A stretch of 64,000 nt of DNA from Blumeriella jaapii (Eukaryota; Ascomycota; Leotiomycetes; Helotiales; Drepanopezizaceae), in assembly GCA_009599575.1 (NCBI GenBank), contig VWND01000069.1, positions 744,001-808,000 on the forward strand. Reading direction: 5' to 3'. The notes under the pieces were generated by a model, which worked only from the letters and a program-made list of their open reading frames with translations, made no database searches and was not told the origin of the DNA. Position numbers and translations under genes: made by a program. The first letter of the stretch is position 1; every line of letters starts with the position of its first letter. Positions 10,170 to 20,401 of the stretch are shown here, one piece after another.

Positions 10170-13100
10170 GTTGGAAGGGCAGCGGAGGAGGAGGAGGAGG
10201 AGGAGGAGGAGGAGGTAGCGTGAAGCTGAAGTGGAAGGAGAAGAAGAGAAAAAGTAAGAAGAGAAAGAGCAAGAGAAGACGAAGAAGAGAAGAAGAAGAA
10301 GAAGAGAAGAAGAATCGGATCTGACGCCGAATCTGATAGAGGCGACGACGCCGTCGAGGACGTCGAGTCGGTAGCGGAAGTGGTGGGAGGGTCGAGGGTA
10401 GGGATGTCGGTATGTTGGTATGTCCGTACGTTGAGATGCCCGTCTGCTTGTATCTCGGGACGCGAGTACATCCAGTACAGGATATCTGTACCGTGTATCC
10501 TGTCTGTCTGTCAGCCAGTCAGTCAGTCGATTGTCGTCTGAATGTGTATGTGTATGTGTCTGTGAAGGAGTGCGCCGCTGATGCTTCCTTATATCGCAGA
10601 TTTTCGTCGGGCCCGCCTTAGGCCCAAACGGGCATGGCGTGGGAAAAGCTTGTGATGATGTGCGCGGGTGTCTCGGCCATGTGCTCCGGAGGGCCTCGCC
10701 CCCCCGCGGCACCAGGACCGCCGCACCTTGTGGGCGCTGCGGGCCCCGTCCTGGGCTTCATCGATTTCTGCCTTTGGCCGTGCCATTCCTGCGCGCCCAG
10801 GGTTGCGGATCCCACTCTCGCATCGCCGTCGGATGCGACCCCAGCACGGCCGTTGGATTACGTACTGCCTGTCACGTCGAGGACGGTTGAGGAGAGGAGG
10901 GTATCGCATGTGTATACAGTAGTTGAGGATAGTACGGTACAGTAGGGTACGGCGGTGACTATCGTGCTGTACACAGAAACTGTACCGTCCGGTAAGTGTG
11001 GTGATCGAGGGTCACGGGTCACGGTCACGGTCACGGTCACGGTCACGGGTCCTGGATGCATGGCCGTACACATACAGGTCCGAGGGGAGTTTACAAGCTG
11101 TGCATATTTACAGAACGGTATGCACTTATTACGCGTGCAATTACGTCGTGTACCCCTACTTAGTGTGTATTTACTTAGTGGGCATTTACTGAGCATATTA
11201 CTTCGTATGCACTTACTGTCCAGTAGGCACTTACAGTCGTATGCCGTAAGTACTACTTCCCAAGGTAGCATGCCGTAAGTGCTCACGACCTTGGCATTTC
11301 GAAGGGCATCCTTTGACCGCCTTGTTCTGCCACGACATTCTCCTGTACATACATACGGTACCGTAGCACTGTACTTTATGTATATACAATACATTACCGT
11401 AGTGTTGTATATCCAATACATTACCGTACAGTAGTACTGTATATACAATACCATACAGTACAGTCAGCATGGTAAATGTACCGTATGATAGAAGAATATA
11501 TAACACGGTATATACTGTACTATACTTCGCCATACTGTACTCACTCTCTCATACCACACTCCTCCCCACTTCCCCGAACAGGTGCGACTCGCAATATCGC
11601 ATCATCGGCACGTCAAAGGCTCCTCACGGCCGTCTCCCCCGCCGGCAATTACTTACGTGTGAGCTTCTGCATCGGGCCAACCTGCAGTCTCAGCCTCTCC
11701 AGATCCCACGCGCGCGCCTCCACTCGCACCACGGCCCCCCGCCCCGATGACCGAGGCCTCCGAGGGCCGTGAAGCCACGTCTGGCACGGGAGAAGAGAGA
11801 ATCCCGACAGAAAAAGAGGAAAAAAAAAAAAAATAAAAAAAAAAATAAAAATAAAAAAGAAAGAAAGAAAGAAAGAAGAAACACCAAAAAACCAGAACAA
11901 AGCCCTCACCACGACCACCACGACCACCACGGCCCCCACGCCCGACGTTGATGCCGTCCGGGGAGCCGGGACATGGATCGCGTCGCCCTCGACCACGGCT
12001 TCCATCGCGTCTCCCTCGCTCGTCGTACTCGGCTCCGCGCGGCGAGCGAGCAGCTTCCATGTTCCCCAGCTTTTCCTGTGATTCTTTTGGTTCTTTCCTT
12101 TTTTTTCTTTGCACGTGATCCGGTGTCCTTTTTCCTCTTTCCCTTTGGACGTTTTCCTATTTCTCTTTTTCAAGATTCCTCTTTTCCTTTTTGCCTTTCT
12201 TCCTTTCTCCCCTCTTCCCTCTCCCTCTCTCCTCGTTCCTATCTCCTTGTTCCTTTTTCTTTTCTTTTCCTTTCCTTTCTTTTCTTTCCTTTCTTTCCTT
12301 TCCCTCGAGGAGTGGCGATCGGACACCTCCGATGGTAGCCGGATACAGCTTCCCACTGTCTCGTCCGGTCCTGTATGTACCCACGCCCCGGGACAGTACT
12401 GTACCGTATACACACCAGCACGTTTTCCAGACGGTCCACACTGCGTCCCCTCGACATCACCATCTCCGCGGAGCCGAGAGAAAAGCGTCATGTGTCGCCT
12501 CTTCGCCTCTTTCGTTGCGTGAGGACGTGTTCTCGCGTTAGAAATGGCCCCGGGCACACCACAAAGCGAAGCGCATGCCGTGCGGGGGATGAGGTAACAT
12601 CGCCCTCGGTACAGTAGGTGGTAAGCGGCCTACGAAACTGTAAGGTTGTATCCAACCAGGCGGAGTCGATGGGACGCACCGCAGGTACGGTTACAGCATT
12701 TGCAACACTCCACGTCATATACGTGCTTAAGCACGAAATCTCACGACGAGCGGTATGCTGCTGTGCCAGAGCATTCTGTATGTAGCTACCCACTGAAGAA
12801 GAAGCTCGTGAGATCCTACCACGCATCATGACCACGCATCATCAACACGCATCAACACGCATCATTACCACGCATTATCATTACCACCCATCCATCACCT
12901 CACATCCCATCACACAATCTCTCCCTGGCTGTAGCGTGCTCTTTCTGATCTTTCTGCTTTTTCTGCTTTTTCTGCTCTTTCTCGCCTTCCTTCCTTTCTC
13001 TCCTCTTTTTTCCTCTTCTCCTCTCCTCTCCTCTCCTCTCCTCTCCCTCCTCTCCTTTTCTCTCCTTTCCCCTTCTCTCCCCTCCTCTCCCCTCCAAACA

Positions 13101-14718
13101 ATCCCTCATACGTAAATTCATATCAGCCTCCTACTGTACAGACCACCAGCCAGCCGCGAAAACCCTGATTCCGATCCTCTTGAGCATGTTTGCTCTCGCC
13201 AACCCATCTGTGCGCAACGCACGCATGCAGCGCAACGGCCTATCCAGTAACCAACTCACTTACAGTACAACTTGCACTATCAAATGCCTGTCCATTTACA
13301 CCCATATTTTTATTAGTCATTAATCTTCCAGGGCTATGAAGTGTCATTAATCTTCCAAGGCTATATGTGTAAAGTCGCGAACAATTCGCCCCATCAGGTG
13401 TTTCGATATATACACATACACTAGCGCTTTTATTAGTAATTAGCTCGGTACCTCATGGACCTACACCACAAGGTGCCTGCCTACCTCTCTACCCAAATCC
13501 CTTTCTTAGCAATCCATCGTTCACAGGTCATTCATTCATTCATTCATTCATTCATTCATTCATTCACTCCCTACCAGCTCGCACCACAAGGTGCCTCCAC
13601 ATTTACAACACCACCCTTACTACCCATCAACTCAGTGTGTACAGCACCACCTCACCCCACAAGGTACCCCTCTACCAGTTTTACGCTGACTCCTTTCACC
13701 CTCCCACTTATCCCATTCACCCACCCACGCACTCGTTCACCCGTTTTTCTCGAGATTTCCATCAGATCCCTACCCAGACCCGCTTTTGATCTACCCGTCA
13801 CGTGATTCATACCCCCCACCCCCACCCCCACCCGCACCTCATCTCGTCAAGGATCTAGACCCAGACCCTCTTTTTTCCTTTCTTTTTCCTTTACTTTTTT
13901 TTTCTTTCTCTGCTCCTTCCCACCGGACGTCCCTCTGTGCCTTCCATGCCCACTTTTTTCTTTCTATTTTTCTCTCCTCTTTGTTTTTTCCATTTTTTTT
14001 CACCCTCTCAATCGTTCTCTACCTCTTCCTCTATTTTCCATTCCTCTCCCACCTCTCCTTTCCTCTCCTTTCCTTTCCTCCATCTTCTTCTCCCGTAGAA
14101 GCACAAAAACACACCCGTCCGTTCGTTCCTTCCCTCCCTCTTCCCCACCCTGCGTCGTCCTGTATCCATCCACGTCTCTGGTATCCGCTCTCCGTCTTTC
14201 TCATCGACATATCTAAGGGGTTATTTTTTTTAGTCGCGAATGCTTCGCTTATTACGCTGCATAGCACTGTCCTTTCGAAAGAGGAAAAAAAAGGGGAGAA
14301 AGAAAGAAAAAAAGAAAGCAGCAGAGAAACGGGAAACGGGACACGGCTGCTTAGAAAGCGGCGAGAAGTGCAACGGGCTAGCTATGCTATGCTACTGTAC
14401 TGTATTGTAAATATTACCTAGTTAATCCTGTTTTTCTTCACGAGCGGGACAAACAGCGAGGTTCGGAATTGCAGTACTTACCTACATATATATTCCAACA
14501 ACAGGACACATCGCAATCTCGTGCGTTCGTTCTACCGTATTACAGAAAGGCCTAAGGCCATCATTTATTCCCTTATCACTCACTATTATCCCGCATCGCC
14601 GAATAATCATCGGCAGGGACCCTCCCTCACCGGAAGCTGGCGAGAGTGAAATCGTGTTCTGCAGACTGTGACTTGTATCTTTTTGCTTTTTACACCCTAC
14701 GGTATTATACAGTATGTA
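10170..14718. repeat. Gene desert: arrestin 5' region and low-complexity DNA
   Basis: Near the arrestin gene there are (GAG)n and AAGAAG purine tracts (10185-10320), read as CT-rich leader on the gene's strand. Further on are GGTCAC repeats (about 11015-11050), an interval of TACNGTA-type imperfect repeats (10910-11560), A-rich (11820-11860) and CT-rich (12080-12305, 12945-13100, 13860-14080) tracts, and (ATTC)n (13529-13566). I see no gene. Open frames are compositional artefacts. Confidence 0.8.
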
Positions 14719-15079
14719 CAGTAGGTTGCAAAAAGTCGTTGCGACCCTATCCTGGCAGCCAAGGCAGAACTAGGGAAATGGAGGTAAGCGAGGATTACCG
14801 AGCGTAAACTAGGGTCAGATTTGCTCGATTTGGAACTGAAAGTATAGCCGCTTTACAAACGATCAAAAGCTCGATTTTTCTACATTATAATACACCACAA
14901 TACATTACAATACAGGACAATAATACAATAAATACAAATTAATATTAATAAGAGAGGGTTCAAAAATGTGTCAATATGCGGCCAGAGCCCTTAAGTCCCA
15001 AAACGAGCAAGTTCCCCGCTTGGCTGCGCTGGCTACCTTGGCAGCTAGGAGGGTCGCAACGACTTTTTGCAACCTACTG
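14719..15079. mobile_element. 361-bp MITE-like element with about 30-bp perfect terminal inverted repeats and TA target sites
   Basis: The left end begins CAGTAGGTTGCAAAAAGTCG and continues for 30 bases that recur exactly, inverted, at the right end. Similarity continues about 17 bases further with few mismatches (a CCTGGCAGCCAAGG-like block). Both ends are flanked directly by TA (14717-14718 and 15080-15081), as expected for Tc1/mariner-type insertion. The inside is short, contains AT-rich CAATACA-like repeats (14880-14945), and has no transposase coding capacity. It is therefore best read as a non-autonomous element moved by a transposase encoded elsewhere. Confidence 0.85.
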
Positions 15080-17116
15080 TATGTACTGTCGATCTGGCGG
15101 GCGAGCTCTCCGTGCTGTGTAAACACTGCATGCATGCATGCAGGTCAAGCAAGGCTCGCTTCATCAGCCGGTCGGAGAAACTGGTCTCCGAGAAAAGAAA
15201 AAAAAGGCTCGCTGTCACGTGGTAGCGAGCCTTCGGGAGTATTTATCTAGGTACTGTAGGTAGGTATCTACTGGTGCAATCTAGTACGCATGTGGATAAT
15301 AGATATATATATTAAGAACAGAGGAAATGAAAAAAGCTTGAATATGAATATCGCACGATAAATGTACACGTGGTAACGTTTTATTATGGGCGTCAAAATC
15401 ATGCGTCTGTCTGTCGAGTTAAGCTAGCTATCTAGCTAGCTAGCTAGCTAACTAGCAGCTGTTGTCTTTGCTTATTCCTTTCCGTAGTCCTTACTTTCTG
15501 TTCGATCTCGCCAGCTTGGATATCCTACCGTACCTTTTCTTACTTCTCGCTTCTCGCTTCTCGCTTCTCAAGGCTCTTTGCCATAAACGACCAATATCGC
15601 TTAACCGGTGAAAGCTTGCTTGGTTATTGGTTCATATATTTATTGAAAAAGGAGTCGTGTTAACGGCAGAATTGCGCACTTTCCGAACGACAGAACCTTA
15701 CTTGGTTGGTTGGTTGGTGCACTTGACGGTACAGTATTGTTTTGTTGTATTGTATTGTATTGTATTGTATTGTATTGTATTGTATTGTATTGTATTGTAT
15801 TGTACGGAAACAGAATGAAAAATTGCACGGCGCAAACACTTTTCTTTCTGTGATTGGTTGTGAAGGGAAAGAGTTGTTTGGTATTCTGTGCATGGTGGTG
15901 GTGGTGGTGTTTTCTTATGCTGTTTTAAGCAAAAGCGAAAGCGAAAGCTAGTGGCTGTGAATTAGCCTCAGGCTGTTTATCTAGGTACCTAGGTAGGTAG
16001 GTAGGTATCATGCTATCGCGATACCCAGGTAGGAGGTCGTTTTGTGTTCCGCCCGATGGGGCTAGCGCCTCGCTTGAGTCAACGGACAAGGCTATGTAGG
16101 TAGGTAAGGTAGGCATCACTTTTTTTAGGTAAGTAACCTGTTGCTCTTTTGAGTTGATATAAACAAAATAAAAACGCAACACCGGCTGTTTTCTCCTGTG
16201 GTTTTGTGTTGGCACGATTTGATTGAGTGGATCGTTCCTTGCAGAGTTTTGAGGACGGCAGTCGATCGGCTGTGATCCGGGAGACGTGAGCTGTTGCGGT
16301 AGCTGTTGCGGTAGCGGTAGCTGTTGCGGTAGCTGTTGCTGTTGCGGTTGCTGTTGCTGTCGCTAATGCTGTCGCTATTGCTATTGCTATTGCTATTGCT
16401 ATTCCTCCTCCTCCTCCTCCTCCTCCTCCTCCTCCTACTCCTACTACCACCACCACTTGCAAACTTCCAGTTCAACACAAAGTCACTACGAGCCACAACT
16501 ACACAGCCACACGACTCTCCGCCCGATGCCTTGTATTAGCAAACGCTTCTACTAAAACTCAGCAAAAACGCAGACGGGACCACCAACGTCTACAAGGCCT
16601 CACTCATCAGGCTACATCCGCAAGTACCAGTGTGAAGAACAGGACGAGAGTACAAAACACGGCCTGAAAAGCAGATGTTCTTTCCTCTCTATCGCACACC
16701 CTCAAAGTGGGTTACAGCCGATCGGGGCTTGAAAATGCGTGCTGAAAGCATTGTGCTGTATACGTGAGAGAACATATGACGCTGGAAGGAAAACGTCTCT
16801 GGGCTTTGGAAGAGCCGAAGACGTGAGCTTTCGCTCGTCTCGGCTGGAGGAAGATTACTGTTATCACGGTATCGTCTTCGACTTGTCCGATCGAACTGCA
16901 TTCAGAGCGTGTATGTGTGTGGTTGCAGAGCGAGGATCATCAAAACGCGATTGCGTGCTAGCCTTGTCATCTGTGATTATTCTTGAATCCTTGGTGTCCC
17001 GAGTATCTTTGCCTTTACTGTACTGCCCGCTAAGCAACATCACTAGCAGGATAGAAATAGCGGTTCGTCGTTGCCGACCAAGCAGAAACATGGGACCTGA
17101 ATGCCTGAATGCGAGA
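15080..17116. repeat. Gene-free interval with microsatellites
   Basis: Features are AGCT-palindromic repeats (15421-15460), CTTCTCG repeats (15545-15570), a (TTGTA)n array (about 15743-15803), GTAGGTAG runs (15980-16010, 16095-16115), a GTTGCGGTAGCT imperfect repeat (16290-16350), GTTGCT/ATTGCT repeats (16335-16400) and a (TCC)n array (16403-16440). No coding evidence was found. Confidence 0.75.
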
Positions 17117-18205
17117 TCATACCAGGTTCAGTATCCTCACGGCATTCCCGCCCAACACGCCCTTGGCCTCTTCACCGACCCCCAGGGCGCCCTCGATAGC
17201 AGCATAGTTCGTATCCACGCTCGCCCACTTCCCGCCCTCTTTCTGTAGGGGAGGAAAGAAAGGGTGATCCGTCCCAAACATGACCCGGTCAGGCCCACTG
17301 GCCCGAATCGCCGCCTTCAAGCCGAGCTCGCTGTACACCACCGCGTCGAGGTAGATGTTCGTCCTCAGCACCTCCCACACCGTCTTCCGCGCCGGGCCCA
17401 GCGTCCGGCCCGCCTTCAGATGCGCATCGTGCTCGACGCAGGACTCGATCCTGCCCGCCAGGAAGGGCAGCGTGCCACCGGCGTGCGCCAGGATCATCTC
17501 GAGCCCGGGCAGCTTCTCAAAGACGCCGGCCAGGATCATGCGCGTCACGGCAATGGTCGTCTCGAGCGGGAAGCCCAGCGCGAGCGGCAGCACGTGGCCG
17601 TCGCCGGCCCGCTCGCCCCAGACGGCGCCCGGCAGGCCGTAATGCGGATGCAGGAAGACGGGCATCTTCGCATCCTGCAGCGCCTCGAAGACCGGGAGCA
17701 GCTCCGGGTCGTCCAGGCCCCGGCCCAGGCCCGTCGTGCCGAGGATCACGCCCCTCATGTACGGGCGTGTCTGCAAGCGCGCGATCTCGCGCGCGCTCAC
17801 CTCGGCGCCGCCGCTCAGAGGCAGCGTGCCGAAGGCGAAGAGACGGCCCGGGAACTGTCCGCATGCGAGATCGACCTCGTCGTTGATGGCGCGCGCCGCC
17901 TGGGCGGCCTCGGCCGGCGCCACCCAGTCCAGCCACGGGTTGGCGAGCGAGAGCACCGAGATGTCGATGGCGTGCGCGTCCATGAACTTGATCTTCTCGT
18001 GGATGTCGTAGTACGCGGCGCCGACGGGTCTCCCTCGCGACGTGCTCTCGCTGTCTTCGGCCGGCAGGATCACCAGACGCAGTTCTTGCGAGGGTGGAAA
18101 GGAGCGGATGTATGGGATGCTGGACCGCGACTTCAAGAGCTCGACGTACGAAGGAGGGTAGATATGCGTGTGGATGTCCACAACAGCGGACTTGGTTGGC
18201 GGCAT
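17117..18205 (-). CDS. Isoorotate decarboxylase-like amidohydrolase (ACMSD family)
   Basis: This is a single exon of 362 aa. Zinc-binding and active-site motifs of the ACMSD-like amidohydrolase family are intact: VVDIHTHIYPPSY with H12 and H14, the LANPW segment, FLHPHYGLPGAVWG, LAHAGGTLPFLAGRIES and FGTDHPFFPP (Asp ligand). The overall sequence, especially the MRGVILGTTGLGRGLDDP block and the IYLDAVVYSELGL block, resembles fungal isoorotate decarboxylase, which turns 5-carboxyuracil into uracil. The divergent neighbour is a thymine 7-hydroxylase-like oxygenase, whose end product is this enzyme's substrate, so the context supports the call. Other decarboxylases or hydrolases of the family remain possible. 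It lacks a targeting signal, so it is probably cytosolic. A 46-bp tandem repeat lies directly before its ATG. Confidence 0.85.
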   Translation of the reverse strand: MPPTKSAVVDIHTHIYPPSYVELLKSRSSIPYIRSFPPSQELRLVILPAEDSESTSRGRPVGAAYYDIHEKIKFMDAHAIDISVLSLANPWLDWVAPAEAAQAARAINDEVDLACGQFPGRLFAFGTLPLSGGAEVSAREIARLQTRPYMRGVILGTTGLGRGLDDPELLPVFEALQDAKMPVFLHPHYGLPGAVWGERAGDGHVLPLALGFPLETTIAVTRMILAGVFEKLPGLEMILAHAGGTLPFLAGRIESCVEHDAHLKAGRTLGPARKTVWEVLRTNIYLDAVVYSELGLKAAIRASGPDRVMFGTDHPFFPPLQKEGGKWASVDTNYAAIEGALGVGEEAKGVLGGNAVRILNLV

Positions 18206-18815
18206 CCTGGCTTTCAGATATGTTTCTTCGATATCTGGAAAACGTTGAGTTCTTGGCTTTCAGATATGTTTCTTCGATATCTGAAAAACGTTGAATTCTT
18301 GACTTGAAGACAGGTTGTACTGCAGTGAGTTGTGTGAGGTTGTACACTGACGTAATCCGCGTACAGTGGGGGGGGGGGGGGGGGGGGGTGCAAAAGCCCA
18401 TAGGCGAAAAATGTCGCTTGTAGTGTTCTTGCTTGTTTACATTCCCGCTTATTCGTCCGGGTGCCTCGCTCGCATTACTCGTTTGAGCATTGGGGACCTG
18501 GTTGCTTTCTCAGCAGTCTCTTGATCGTACAGCATACCCATCCATAGTGTACACATAGCAAATACTTTGGCCCTCTGTACAGCGCAGAATGTCCGCACCT
18601 TTCCGACGTCTTATCTCGACCCCTCCGCCAAGTCTCCCGTCTCACCTTCCGGGGGAAAACGCCTCTATCCGCAACTTACTTAACTTCTCCGCGATGTCTT
18701 CCCTCCACGTTCGTCTTCTCGCTGATCGCTTCTGTGATCTTATTCAAGGTTCGGAAGTTGAGGACATTGCGTGTTGACACAAAGCCCTGGTGCATGCTCG
18801 AGAGAGGAGACCATC
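18206..18815. promoter_or_regulatory. Shared divergent promoter of the thymine-salvage pair
   Basis: The 610-bp interval separates two start codons facing away from each other. On the left it holds two tandem 46-bp repeats; in the middle is a run of 21 G (18368-18388). No open frame of credible composition is present. Joint control of both genes is inferred from layout only. Confidence 0.6.
18208..18299. repeat. Two tandem 46-bp repeats with internal hairpins
   Basis: Two nearly identical units (18208-18253 and 18254-18299) differ at only a few bases. Each contains the inverted arms CAGATAT and ATATCTG around a 9-base loop. They end 3 bases from the decarboxylase start codon, so they sit in its leader or core promoter. 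Confidence 0.85.
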
Positions 18816-19996
18816 ATGGCTCCTCAGGCATGTGCCGTCGATGCCGATGATCTCTTTATCCCCGTGAGCGTTCTGCATCAGTCACTGCTGCGTGAGAGGT
18901 TAACCGTGGTTCAGATCATCGATTTCTCCCTCTTCCTCAATGGCACGCCGACGCAGAAGTCGGCGGCGGCTCGGTCTATCCTGGCGGGCTTCCAGTCTGC
19001 TGGCTTCATCTACCTGATAGTATGTACTTGCTCTTCAGCTTGTGTCGAATCATGTCTCCTGTGTTGTCATGGATCTAGACTGCAGCTTTCAAAACGCTTC
19101 CAGCGGCTCTCGATCACCACAAAGTTGACCCCCTACTCCAGAACCATTCCATACCCCTCGAGACAGTAGCGCACACCTTCGCCAGCTCCGCCGAGTTCTT
19201 CGCCCGACCCCAAGAGCAAAAAGACGCCCTGGGCTGGACAACGCCCGAAGCAAACCGGGGCTACGTCTCCCACGGGCGCGAGAAAGTCTCCATCCTCACC
19301 GACAAGGCCGCCGTGGAAGCCGCCAAAGCCGCCGCGCCGGACCTCAAAGAGTCGCTGGAGATCGGGCGTGAAGGCGTGGCCGGTCTGCCCAACCACTGGC
19401 CCTCGGGCGACGCGCCCTTCAAGGAGACCATGCTGCACTTCCACGACCGGGCCAAGCAGCTTCACGTCAGCGTCATGCGGGCCATCGCGGTCGGCATGGG
19501 CCTCGACGAGGCCTGGTTCGACGGCTATACGGACCACGGCGACAACACGCTGCGGTTGCTACACTACCCACCGGCGCCGAAGGCCCTGTTCGCGGGCAAC
19601 GCGCTGCAGGTGCGGGCCGGCGAGCATACGGACTACGGCAGCATCACGCTGCTGTTCCAGGACGCGCGGGGGGGCTTGCAAGTCAAGAGCCCGACGGGGA
19701 CCTTCGTGGACGTTCCGGCCGTCGAGGGCTCCGTCGTCGTGAACGCCGGGGACCTGCTGGCGAGGTGGAGCAATGATACCATCAAGAGTACGCTGCATAG
19801 AGTGGTGGAGCCGCCGGCGCCCGAGGAGGGCGAGATGCATCCGGCACGGTATAGCATTGCGTACTTCTGCAATCCGAACTTTGTTCGGGAGATTGAGGCC
19901 ATTGAAGGGACGTATGGAGGCGAGAAGGGCGAGAAAAAGTACGACGGGATCAACTCGGGAGAATACCTGGTGCAGAGGTTGGCTGCTACTTATTGA
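18816..19996 (+). CDS. Thymine 7-hydroxylase-like 2-oxoglutarate/Fe(II) dioxygenase
   Basis: Exon 1 is 18816-19019 and exon 2 is 19142-19996, separated by a 122-bp intron (donor GTATGT). This gives 352 aa and restores the family join GFIYLI-NHSIPLETV. The jelly-roll iron site is complete: H230 and D232 in GEHTDYGSITLLFQD, and H287 in STLHRVVEPP. R304 in RYSIAYFCNPN binds 2-oxoglutarate. Family-specific blocks GWTTPEANRGY, GREKV and the C-terminus YLVQRLAATY closely match what I know of fungal thymine 7-hydroxylase, which oxidises thymine in three steps to 5-carboxyuracil. With the divergent decarboxylase it would complete thymine-to-uracil salvage. Related oxygenases of the isopenicillin-N-synthase superfamily are the alternative. 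Confidence 0.85.
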
Positions 19997-20401
19997 GAGG
20001 TGTTAGGGACCGGATGACATGACTTGGGCGTTCTCTGTCTGCTTTGGAGGATGATCGGGTAACAACACAACTTTGTGAACCACGGACTACCGGGGAGTGC
20101 GTGAGGGTAGGATAATGAGAAGGTGTGATAGTTACTACTTATGAATAGCCTTGGGAGAGATTGTATGCTTTGAGAGAGGGGCTAATTGTGTTGTCGTACC
20201 GTACCGTACCTCGACGAGAGTAGCGACACAGGTAAAGCGTAGCAGACTGATATGGGAAATTTCAAGAAGCTAAAGGAGCTGGAGAAGTCAGCATGATAGT
20301 CGTGTTCCCGAAGCTAGGTTCGTCTTCCAAGTAGATTCGCAACATGAAGGCACATCTACTCCTCGGCACATGGAGCGAAATCCTCGCCAGCAAATTCCAC
20401 C
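19997..20401. other. Convergent 3' intergenic region
   Basis: These 405 bp lie between two genes that end towards each other. They include a short TACCG repeat (20196-20210). No gene is seen. Confidence 0.5.

Noticed and set aside
17264..18307. 347-aa frame antisense to the decarboxylase
   Set aside because: Arg/Ala-rich shadow of a complete, motif-rich gene on the other strand.
16943..20401. A larger secondary-metabolite cluster around the oxygenase
   Set aside because: No polyketide synthase, peptide synthetase, terpene cyclase or transporter is present nearby; the two-gene salvage reading explains the pair better.
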